Positions 54,668 to 64,000 of a DNA stretch of 64,000 nucleotides are shown in pieces. The stretch covers positions 4,232,167 through 4,296,166 of the forward strand of contig JASKMD010000024.1 of the NCBI GenBank assembly GCA_030144725.1. Direction: 5' to 3'. Each line of letters starts with the position of its first letter. The stretch's first letter is position 1. This DNA is from Haematococcus lacustris. Taxonomy: Eukaryota > Chlorophyta > Chlorophyceae > Chlamydomonadales > Haematococcaceae. A program made the position numbers and the translations under genes. The notes beneath the pieces were generated by a model. The model was not told the DNA's origin. It saw only the letters and a program-made list of their open reading frames with translations, and did no database searches.

Positions 54668-54790
54668 TCACAGTGGGTAAGAGCTATTGCAGCTAAATTG
54701 TGACCATTACATGTACATGCAGCCACGAACTAAGTAATGAGACGGGGGGAAACAATAGGTTTCTAAAGGATGCTTGGGTGCTTGGGTGCT

Positions 54791-54931
54791 TGGGTTTTGG
54801 GTGCTCGGGTAGTGTGACCGTCGACTGAAAAAATTGCAACTCCTGAACCCCACAGCCCTCATGCTACACCATAATGCAGTGGGCCAGGCTCGTATGGCAG
54901 TAGCGCAGTTTAGTTCGTAGACGGCGCTGGA
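54791..54931 (+). promoter_or_regulatory. HPRT upstream region
   Basis: Unique DNA between the duplication and the HPRT start. It probably holds the HPRT promoter; no specific element was identified. A 19-bp word (CTCCTGAACCCCACAGCCC, about 54840) also occurs near 26098. Confidence 0.3.
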
Positions 54932-56611
54932 ATGCTGCCTGCTGGGGCCAACGCGCTTTGCCACAGGCTGCACAGCCCTCGCCGTTTCCAAATGGCATCC
55001 TGCATTGCTACTCCTGCAGCTCTCAGCACTCAGCTGCCAATTCGGGCTGCCACGGCGGTCCGCCACTTAAGCGACGACATAGCCTATGTTCTATTTCCAG
55101 AACAGCAAATCCACGCGAGGGTCCAGCAACTAGGGCGGCAGCTTGCACACGACTACGCAGACAGAGCACCCCTTGTGCTTGGGGTAAGCAAGGCTTGCAT
55201 TTCAGTTGGCACATGAGCATGCAGCAACATCTCACCTTTGCATTCGCTGCCTTTCGTCTTGAAGGTGTTGACTGGAGCCTTCCAAGTCTGCGGAGGTGAG
55301 TGCTGCATTCTATGTCGTAGCCATGCAGAAGCAGAGTCAGTGATGCACCTGTATGCAGCCGCACGCAACAGGTTGCTGCCAGTTTGCAATTCAAGCGTGC
55401 CCTGTTCATGCTTGCTAAACCTCCCTACATGACCGTGGTGTGCTGTTTGCAGACCTTGTGCGATCCATGGACCCCTGTCCCAGAGGCACCACTGTCAACT
55501 TTGTGAGGGCCTCCAGTTATGGCAGCGGCACAGAGTCGTCAGGCAAGGTGTGATGTTGTGCAGCAGCCAAGGTTTGCAGCCCCACTGTGACTAGTACCAG
55601 CCTCATGCTTGCTTTAGGCAGGGTAAGGCAGTAAGGGTAAGGCAGTAAGGAGTACATGGCAGGGTCAGCTCAAGCGTGCAGCCAGCCGTCCCCGTCGGTG
55701 TAGGTCGCGATTAAAATGGACATGGACTCCAAACTAATCAAGGGGCGCCATGTGGTGCTGGTGGAGGACATTGTGGACACTGGCATGACATTGACGCGCT
55801 TGAAAGCTCATCTCACAGAGGTGTGATGCCCCAGCTAAGCCACCTTGTGGCATCAGCCGCTGGGCGAGCCTGCCCTCCAGCTCTCTGCTCCCATGTACGC
55901 AAGCCTCACACTCAGCTCTATGACTCGTGCTGCAGAACTGTGAGGCTGCCAGTGTGGCCATTGTCGCCCTGCTGGACAAGCGTGAACGTCGCAAGGTGGA
56001 GCTAGAGGCGGACTATGTTGGCTTCCAGTGCCCCAATGAGTTCGTTGTGGGCTACGGCCTGGACTTCGACGAGGTAGGGATGCCTGCCTGCACTGGTCCC
56101 TGCCCCTCTTATCTTCAGGGTGTTTGGGAGAATACTGCAGGGCAGCACAATGTTTGGGAGAATACTGCAGGGCCTAATTGCAACCTGTGTTCTGAACTCC
56201 CTAATAACCTGTTCCTAATAACCTGTATCCTAATAACCTGTGTTGTGAACTCCCCCCCATGTTGTGCTATGTCATGTCTCTTTCACTCAATGCTAAACCA
56301 CCAGCACCACCTTGTTATGCTACCACTGGCCAGCGATGCGAGCAGCTGTTCCTGCGGTGTGTGTGTCTTCACCTTCAGTGCTGTGTTGCAGGGGATGAGG
56401 GTGCAGGGTGGGGCTTGCTAGCTGGCTGGGTTGGTGGGAGCGTGTCACGCAGCTCACTGTGCTTCCCTCGCTGGGCGCTACCCTGCTGCTTACCCCGCCC
56501 TCACCTTCTTTCTACACCCGCCTGCCCCCTTGCTGTTGACCACCACAGGAATATCGAACCCTGCCCTACATCGGCGTCTTGAAGCCTGAGTGCTACGCCC
56601 ACAAGCTATGA
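54932..56611 (+). CDS. HPRT: Hypoxanthine phosphoribosyltransferase
   Basis: Six exons, 54932-55183, 55265-55295, 55453-55547, 55704-55820, 55936-56073 and 56549-56611, give 231 residues. The enzyme converts hypoxanthine (and usually guanine) plus PRPP to IMP (or GMP). Seen: [20 protein letters not shown] near residue 48, [30 protein letters not shown], the PRPP loop [14 protein letters not shown] (143-156), [20 protein letters not shown], and [20 protein letters not shown] with VLKPE at the end. The N-terminal 45 residues exceed bacterial enzymes and are Ala/Arg/Ser-rich, so organelle targeting is possible. An alternative start at 54992 removes 20 residues. Exon 2 is only 31 bp. Confidence 0.94.
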
Positions 56612-57470
56612 GAGGCTATGGAGAGAGTAGCGTGGCAGCAGCAGCAGCAGCGGCAGTAGCACCATTGAGGGGCTGCCTAGCACATTGGGGATGCTGCCTG
56701 GGCTGTGCTGCTCAATTGCGGTCCTTTGCCTCAACTGTTCTGTGCCACCATCTGCTTCCTTCATGCACCTCCCCTGCAATGTTTCCTGCACAATGCCTGT
56801 CGTTATCATGAATTTTTTTGACACACATTGCAGAACTGAAGTGATTGCACGTCCAGGATAGGGCCTACCTAGGGAGTACGAAAAGCCGGGGCAGGGGGGT
56901 GCTTCTTGCCAGCCTTATGGTCAGGTACCTGCTGAGGGCACAAGTTAACATGTAGGTGATCCGTGGAGGATCTTATGGATATCCATGCGTGGCTAGGAAA
57001 ATGATGGCCGCCTCCCTGCGGCCATCAGCTGACGGTATGCGCAGGACCTTGATGTGCGGGAGCAGAGTTAACGAGTTTATCATGAACGTTGTCTGATTAA
57101 CTGACTCCACCACGGAATGATGGTATAGCGGTGGTTGAGTTGGACACTTGGAGATAATGTCCATGCCCTGCTGGACAAGTTGTGGGCGGCCCTGCACCAT
57201 CTTCACATCACACAAGACGATTCAGCGTCACTTTTGTCCAGGCGCTGCCCACTTGCATGCTATTGAAAACCAACGGAACCATTGCATATGCAAGACGCAT
57301 CGAGTTTTATACCATGTTTTCAATCGATGTTGACCCCTCGCCTTCACCATCTCATCCTCGCTGCTGCAACAGCTTGCCACAATCAAAACTGACCGACGGT
57401 CTACAACTCTAACCCACACACATCTCCACGCAAACTCGCAAGGGTGGACAGCTACTGGCATAGCCGCCGA
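56612..57470. other. Convergent HPRT/SHMT spacer
   Basis: 3' flank of both genes. A CAG run lies near 56634-56655. No TGTAA signal was found at a convincing position for either gene, and no further gene is seen. Confidence 0.45.
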
Positions 57471-60400
57471 TCAATCCTTGTAACGCATCGACGCCTTCTC
57501 GAAGCCAATCGTCGGGAAGCGCATAGCAAAGCTCTCCACGTCGTGCTTCAGGGCCAGCACCTCAGCAGGCACCTGCCGTCATCATTCCACGTAGAGCGAG
57601 ACCAAGGGTATGTGTCACGAGCCTGTTGTAAGTGCCTGGCCGCGCCAGGTGGTTCCTTTCTCTCCTACACACCCTTTTCCCCATCCCACATTACTTCTCA
57701 CCCAGAACCATTGTCTCTTGCCTTGCCTTCCATCCTTTCCACCCCCTCGCCCTCGATCCTCCCTCTTCACCCACCCTTCCCACTGCTGCCCCTCGCATAC
57801 TCCCCTGACCACAAGCTGGCCACCCCTGGCCACCCTCCACCATCCCTCCCAATCTTCCTTGTCCCTGCCGCCTCCCTCCCCCCCGCCCCTGTCCCACGCA
57901 CCTCCTTAGCCAGCATCTCACGGAAGTCCTTCAGCTTGGGCCCGCTGGCCTTGCGCAGCTCTACCGCAATGTCCACCGCCCGGCTAACCAGCCCAGCCAC
58001 CACCTGCCACCAGGCAAGAGGCAGAGCAGCCACACACAGCCACCCCCTTACCCACTAAGCAGTGACTGCAAGGAACGGCTGCAGCAATGCAGCGACGGCT
58101 GCAGCAGTAGATGCAGGGGGGAGGATGAGGGGCTGCCTGGTGCGAGGGATGGCTGACCACTACACACCCATAGCACCACGACCAGCAATGAAACACGCCC
58201 TCTCCCCTGCCCTCCCCAACCCACCTCCCACCCCATGCATACCCTGCCCCGCACCTAGACTCTTTTGCAATAACACCCTGCCGCCCATCCACACGTCACA
58301 CATCTCCTCGCACACACGCCGCCCGCCCCCCACCTCAAAGTCCTTCTCTACAAAACCGCGGGAGGTGAGTGCGGGGGAGCCCATGCGCAGCCCACCCGGC
58401 ACCAGGGCACTGGTGTCACCGGGCACGGTGTTCTTGTTGGCAGCAATGTGGGCAAGCTCAAGCACACGCTCCACACGCGACCCGTCTACACCCTGCGCAG
58501 CCGGGCAGTAGCAGGGGGCAGCGGCAGGGCCAGGTGTGGGAAGAGGTGAACAGCAGCAGGGCAGAGGTCAGGCCCACCACAGCTTGACGACCCTGGCCCT
58601 AAGGGGGGCAGTAAGGCCATGGAAGGGCGGAGGGAAGGGTGAATGGCAGCAGCGTGCAAGCTAGCCCCTGCCCCTTCCGCCTGCCCTGCGGCCCCTTCTG
58701 CTCATGGCCTCCACAGACTCAGCGTTGTCAGCATGTCAGGGTAGGATCTGGGTCCTCCTCCACCCCACTGCTCCTGCCCTCATCGCCTGCCTGCTCCTGG
58801 CTATGTTTTGCACTCTCCATGGAGGGTGTGAGGTGAGGGTACGAGGGTTGAGCGAGTGAGAGAGTGAGGGTGTGAGGAGTGCGGGTGGTGCACCTTGGGT
58901 CTGAGATCTGCCAGCACGATGTGGTTGTCAGTGCCGCCCGACACCAGCTTGAAACCGTGGCTGGACAGCGCACTAGCCAGCGCCTGGGCAACAGGGCAGA
59001 CCAGGCCCAGCCACACCTCGTCAGGGCAGGTCAGGGCAGGGGCGGCCCAGCGTGCGTCCATGGTTGCTGTTGAATTACAGCGCCAAGCCGCCAACCTGGA
59101 CTGTTCGCATGGCTGAACCAACAACGAAAGGCGTCCACAGGTCTGACACAAACAGGCATGCTTAGCATGGACGAGGGCTGCTGAGCATGACGGTAAGGGG
59201 CGAGACAGCACGGTGCAGGGCCATGCAGGGGGGCTGCAGCCCTGCCCTCACACCCAATGGCCCCAGCCAGGCCAGGCTGCCTGCCGCCAGCATGGGCCCC
59301 GAGGGCAGTAGGTGACTGGGTGACCCCCCTCGGCGCCTCACCTGGCTGTTGGCCAGCACCTGCTCCTGGTAGGCCTTGTACTCAGCTCCCTGAGCCTGGT
59401 GCAGCGCGCAGGCCAGCCCGCTGATGGTGTGGTTGTGAGGACCCCCCTGGAGCGAGGGTGGCAGGCACACCAGCAGCCTGGGTGCGGGTGGAGGGGGCCT
59501 GCAGCTGCCACTGTAGGCAATGCCACTGAGGGGTCATGCCTGCACAGCTGCCCGCCCCCTGCTCACCTGCTTGCCCACCTGGCAGCCTTCCACACCCCAT
59601 CCCCCAGCAGCTGCAGACACTAGCGGCTGGCTGTGGGACCCCTCTTTGCCTTCCCCCGCCTCCTCATCATCTCCTTGCTCCCTCAACGCCCCTGTGGCTG
59701 GACTGCCTCCACCCCAGCCCTCCCCTCACCTGCAGGCCTGGGAACACCGCAAAGTTGATCTTGTCCTCGATGTCGTACATGATGGGCGCCTTGGTCTTGG
59801 GGTCCTCCTTGCGCACGCCCTTCCTGCACACGCCCTGGTCACCGCCTGACGCCATGCCTGCCCACTGCTTGGCCTGCCCAGGGCCATGTCAGTTTATGGA
59901 GGTAGTGACAAATGATGCAAATGGGCAATTGAAAAAAGAAACAGCTGTCTAGCCTTGATGGGCAAACACGATGACCTGTTGGCCTTGCCATACAGGTGTG
60001 ACCACTTGCTGTGCCGAACAGGGCGCCTGGACTAGCTGACCATGGCTGCATGTGGTGCATGATGGCAGCCTAGTAGGCAAGGCAACTGGGCAAGGCAGGG
60101 CATGGCAGGGCAGGGCATGGCAGGGCAGCTGATGGCAGGGCAGTTGATGACTGGGCAAGGCAGTGCAGTCTGATGGCAGCCAAATAGGCAACTAGCAGAC
60201 TGAGCGCTGGTGGGGGCCACTGACTGGGTGACATGCAGTGGGGGAGCCTAGAACAGGGCCACCAGCATTGCTTGCTGGGGGGGCCAGAGGGGGCTTTTGG
60301 CAGGGGCCAGGGGGTAAGGGGTGGGGGGCGGCCAGTCTTGCCTGAAGAAGATCATCGCGCCCCTGGGCCCTCTCAGGGACTTGTGTGTGGTGGTGGTCAC

Positions 60401-63254
60401 CACGTCTGCGTAGCCAAAGGGGGAGGGCACCACATCGGCTGCCACCTGCAGCAGCAAGGCAGCAAGACAGGGGGCAGAGCAGGTGATGTAAGCGCAGGGC
60501 AGCCTCATACTACAGGGCATCAAGACAGCCAGCCAGTCAATCCCTCATATCCTCCTTTGCCTTTTTGCCCCGCCCCGCCCTGCTCTGGCTTCATCACTCT
60601 TCTAGAACACCTAGCCCTCCTCCTGCCCATTGCAGCATCCACCACAGCACCGCTTGCCTACCACTTGCCTGCTTGCCACGGGCCTGCCTGCCTGTGGCCT
60701 GCCTGCCCGCCCGCCTCTCACCAGGCCGCTGATGTGCGCCATGTCTGCCAGCAGCCATGCGCCCACTCGGTCGGCAATGGCCCGCATGCGGGGGTAGTCA
60801 TAGTGCCTGGTGTATGCGCTGGCGCCCGCGACAATCATCTTGGGCCGGAACAGCACCGCACTGCGCTCCAACGCGTCGTAGTCAATCAGGCCCGTCTCCT
60901 CGTTCAGGCGGTAGGGCATGGTCTGTGAGGTCACAATAGTCACATTGAGGTCACAATAGTCGCACTGAGGTCACAATAGTCACACTGAGGTCACAATAGT
61001 CACACTGAGGTCACAGTAGGGCATGGTCTGTGAGGCCAGGGGACAGCTAGGGTAAGGGGCAAAGGGGTGGAAGGGTGAGGGGAGAAGGGAAACCAGGTTT
61101 GCGCATGGTGGGCATGGTGGGCTGAGATAGCTGGTCAGTGCCTGGACCTGGCTGCAGCAGACGCAGCTGAGCAGGGCCATGGCCAGAGCCAAAGCTGGTG
61201 GGCGGCAGTGGCAACGTGATGGCCAGGGTAGAGGGTCAAGGTGGGGCAGAGAGGGCATTGCATTGCAGTCTGGCATTGCATGACATGCGTCACAGCCTAC
61301 AAGGCACATTGGCAAGCAGGACAGAAGGCGCCCAGGAGGGTAGGTGTTTGGTGCAAAAGGGAATGGCAGGCGAGGGTTTTGGCAAGGAAAACATGTACCC
61401 TGCCAGGAGTTGAACCCCTCACCTCAAAGAAGATGGAGGTAGCGCTGATCTTCTTGGTGTCAGTCTGGAAGCCATGGCTGAGGTGACCCCCATGCGGCAA
61501 ATCGAGGCCCATGATGCGGTCGTGTGGCTGCAGTAGGGCCGTGTACACCTGCACAGCACCGGGTGGGCAGGTCCAGGTGGTGCCAGCGGCATGAGGCGGG
61601 GAGGGTTGCTGCAGGAGGGGGTGGGGTGTGCATGGCTAGATGGGGTGAAGCATTGTGTGGTGCGGTGCGGTGCGGTGTGCTGTGATGCGGTGGGATGTGG
61701 TGTGGTGTGGTGTGGTGCGGTGCGGTGCGGTGCGGTGCGGTGTGGTGTGGTGTGGTGTGGTGTGGTGTGGTGTGGTGTGGTGTGGTGTGGTGTGGTGTGG
61801 TGTGGTGTGGTGTGGTGTGGTTAATGTGGTGCGGTGTGGTGCCATCTGACCTGGAAGTTGGCCGGGGAGCCTGACAGTGACTGCACGTTGACCCCCCAGC
61901 GAGCTGGGTCCAGCCTAAAGGCCGCCAGCGCACGCTTCTGCAGCCCCGCACCAAGCAAAGTAGCAGCAGCCAGGTGGAGGGCGCACTGGTGGAGGCAGGA
62001 CTGTTACACCACTCACAGTACGGCAGCCCACAGTACTGGCCCTGGCCTGGCCTGGCCTGGCCTGCCCTGCCCTGCAGGGAACCTCGGCTGCAGATGACTA
62101 GCATAGCCCGCTGTGGCTGACACCAGCCCCATCCTGCCCTACCGCCTTGCTGCCTGGCTGAATCCATCCCTTGCCGAGTGCCTCCACCACCAGCCCAGCA
62201 CCATCTACAGCCTTTGTCCCAGGCTTTTGCTTGCTGCCCACAACTATGCTACGCCATATCACACACTGGATGCCAGTTGGCGGCAATGGCAGGCTCGTCC
62301 CACCAACTGTTGCCTGTCCCCTGACGAGCTGACCACTAGCTTCACCCGTGCTCTGGCCACCAGCACGGGTAGCGGTGCACCAAGCTGACGTAGCTACATT
62401 CAATTCTCGCTGCTGCTGCTGACCCACATCTCAATCTTGGGGTGTTACTCCCGCTGTTCATGTGGCATGGTGCTTGTAATGGAGGCCCGCACCTGACACA
62501 AGCGCTCTGCCATGTCGATGAACTCGTTGCCCCCATAGTACCGGGCGCCTGGGTAGCCCTCGGAGTATTTGTTGGTCATCACACTGCCCACGGCCTCCAT
62601 CACACTGCTGCTCACAAAGTTCTCGCTAGGGATCAACTCTAGCCCCTGCCACCACAGCAGTAGCAGGAGGCACAGCAGGTGGCACCCTCCCAGTCTCTGC
62701 TGGTGCTGGGCACAACCCTGCCAGGCTGCTGACACACCTTCCACTGACGGTTCTTCTCCTTCTCAATAATGTCGTACAGCTCAGGGTCAACTTGTAGTAG
62801 GGGGGCGTTCAACACTTTGGGCCACTGCAAGCCGAACATCCACCAAGGGTTATAACGTGTCCACAACAACGTGCGGATGCACGCGTAGTCTAATAATGTA
62901 CGGTGCGTGGTTGTATCTTCTCTGTATAACTCGCCGGCCCCGTGCACCCCACCGTGACATGAGAACGGTCTGGCTCAGTAGCAAATCTCTCGTATTCCTC
63001 TTCATTAGTAGCTGCCTACAGCGTCAGTCAAGAGATGCACGCGTCAGGGAACACGACTACCCCAACTACTTCCATCGTAGCTTTTCACCTGGGCCGCAAA
63101 TGCCCGCTGTGAGCCCTCCTGCATATACACAGCACGCTTGAGATGTCAGCGTACAAATCTGTACCAAAGACAGCGTATTTGATCCACGGCCACGCACAAG
63201 GCATCGGTGCTGCTGCGCCAACCGGCGCAGCACGGTCCTGCTCCCACTTAGCAT
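57471..63254 (-). CDS. SHMT: Serine hydroxymethyltransferase, mitochondrial type
   Basis: Fifteen exons in coding order: 63254-63165, 63118-63089, 63015-62953, 62824-62738, 62645-62493, 61937-61851, 61548-61423, 60922-60722, 60445-60342, 59823-59730, 59446-59342, 58983-58894, 58492-58334, 58003-57902, 57572-57471; 1,593 bases, 530 residues. This PLP enzyme interconverts serine and glycine with tetrahydrofolate. Seen: [80 protein letters not shown] (PLP lysine about 301), [45 protein letters not shown], and C-terminal [13 protein letters not shown]. Residues 1-30 ([20 protein letters not shown]) are a typical Arg-rich mitochondrial presequence. Intron 9 uses a GC donor (AG|GCAAGA); the others are GT-AG. 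Confidence 0.97.
60931..61015. repeat. 20-bp tandem repeat in an SHMT intron
   Basis: About four copies of TCACAATAGTCACACTGAGG within the intron between 60922 and 61423, followed by a duplicate of GTAGGGCATGGTCTGTGAGG copied from the adjacent exon-8 boundary. Confidence 0.85.
61655..61848. repeat. TGTGG/TGCGG pentanucleotide tract in SHMT intron
   Basis: About 38 units of TGTGG and TGCGG in the intron between 61548 and 61851, ending just downstream of exon 6's donor site. Cys-Gly-Val-Val or Thr-Pro-His-His frames across it are artefacts. Confidence 0.93.
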
Positions 63255-63545
63255 TTCTTTCAGAATCTGTAGAAACACTGTTTCCAAAGCCACGCCCAGG
63301 GAAAAGGGTACGGGAGTGGGCAAAGTGGCATTTGACTGGAGCGGAGCATCGCCTCGCCCACGACTCCTCCGCCCGAGTTCAGTGGCTGCCTCGCTGCGCC
63401 TACTGGCTTCACTTGTTGTCAGCGGGACCCGGCAGGCCGCAGCTCCGGGGGCTGCGGCCTCCTGTCAGGGCCGGAGCAGGCTTGCTGTGCCAGTGCGAAG
63501 CACAGCAACGAAGTTGTCGTCTGTGCAGACGGCTGCACTGGCGGC
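63255..63545. promoter_or_regulatory. SHMT / tRNA-IPT shared upstream region
   Basis: Divergent genes whose start codons are about 290 bp apart. No plus-strand ATG occurs between 63254 and 63546. No TATA element was identified. Confidence 0.45.
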
Positions 63546-64000
63546 ATGCGAGCATGCCACGCCCCCGACCCAGCGTCTCCCACAGGTGCAGCCATGCCAT
63601 GCAATGTGTGATGAGACCGGCTTCAGCTTACAGAGGTTAGCCCCGTCCCCAGCCATCAGCCCACTGACCTCCCCCCTGCCACCCAGGTCATCATCACTAC
63701 CGGCCCTACAGCTGTCGGGAAAACAGCCGTTGGGCTGCTGCTGGCCGAGCGCCTGGGGGGCGAAGTGATTAGCGCGGACAGTGTGCAAGTGTACCGTGGC
63801 TTGGACGTGGGATCAGACAAGGTGACAGGCCCGCCCTCATCATCACCCTTGCCTGGCGCACCCCACCAGCAGCACCCAGCACTGCCATCACCGACTAGGC
63901 CAAGCTAGGCAGGATGTCCCAAACCCCTAGAGGGGGAGGGCGGGCTGGCAGGCTAATGGCCGACGGCTTCAGCGACGTAGACCAACCAACTCCACGCCAG
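63546..64000 (+). CDS. tRNA dimethylallyltransferase, 5' part
   Basis: Exon 2 (63687-63821) is clear: [20 protein letters not shown] with the P-loop GPTAVGKT, then [20 protein letters not shown], signatures of MiaA/plant IPT enzymes. They transfer a dimethylallyl group to A37 of certain tRNAs and in plants also feed cis-zeatin production. Exon 1 is modelled as 63546-63605 ([20 protein letters not shown]), joined in phase by a GTGTGATG donor like two used in HPRT. An alternative CAG|GTGCAG donor at 63585 would give a long Ala/Arg/Ser-rich, transit-like N-terminus, but that frame has no ATG. The rest of the gene lies beyond the window. Confidence 0.75.

Larger units (their letters stand above)
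53774..54790. repeat. Direct duplication, right copy (TatD 5' end)
   Basis: Repeats 44427-45442 in the same orientation, starting at GGGTGGGGGCTGGGGTGACC. The right end passes into TTGGGTGCTTGGGTTTTGGG words and then DNA upstream of HPRT. The arrangement suggests a tandem duplication later split by the long-TIR element. Confidence 0.92.

Noticed and set aside
61390..61425. tRNA-like T-arm word (reverse of CAGGAGTTGAACCCC)
   Set aside because: The region 5' to it on that strand is SHMT exon 7, and no D-arm, anticodon arm or matching acceptor stem exists.

Overview
The window is nuclear DNA of a green alga. The genes are GC-rich and split into many short exons with phase-matched GT-AG introns, and the proteins match chlorophyte and plant or ciliary families. 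Two genes encode motile-cilium proteins (CCDC40 and an EFCAB10-like protein), so the organism is flagellated. Telomeric repeats are TTAGGG, not the TTTTAGGG of Chlamydomonas reinhardtii or the plant TTTAGGG. From general knowledge this fits Chlamydomonadales lineages such as the Haematococcus/Dunaliella groups; the species is inference.

Layout. (1) 1-4097: subtelomeric DNA, almost all tandem repeats of changing unit (45-bp array, about 114-bp units, TTGTACCTTACC-type repeats, two 14-bp arrays), no gene. (2) 4098-17789: 13.7 kb of almost pure TTAGGG, then a 500-N scaffold gap (17790-18289). The G-strand runs rightward, so a chromosome end lies at the gap and the sequence to its right is probably a separate contig. 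(3) 18290-28062: transposon-rich DNA holding two nested copies of one TIR element, each with a 7-bp target duplication, a small EFCAB10-like gene and a Fanzor-like remnant. (4) 28063-45442: CCDC40 (14 exons, +), a TA-flanked MITE-like element, adenine phosphoribosyltransferase (-), a short mTERF-like protein with a Cys-rich tail (+), a second Fanzor-like pseudogene (-), and a TatD-family hydrolase (7 exons, -). (5) 45443-53765: an 8.3-kb insertion with very long inverted arms and an 8-bp target duplication. Inside it are a 225-bp tandem array and a full-length Ty1/copia retrotransposon with matching LTRs and a broken pol. It sits between direct duplicates of the TatD 5' end. (6) 53766-64000: orphan TatD exon copy, hypoxanthine phosphoribosyltransferase (6 exons, +), serine hydroxymethyltransferase (15 exons, -), and the start of a tRNA dimethylallyltransferase (+), cut by the window end.

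The host genes are housekeeping or ciliary. APT and HPRT salvage purine bases, and SHMT supplies one-carbon units used in purine synthesis, but nothing shows co-regulation. Exon models were built by hand from splice consensus, protein-family similarity and reading-phase continuity; in each complete model the exon lengths sum to an uninterrupted frame. No expression evidence was available.
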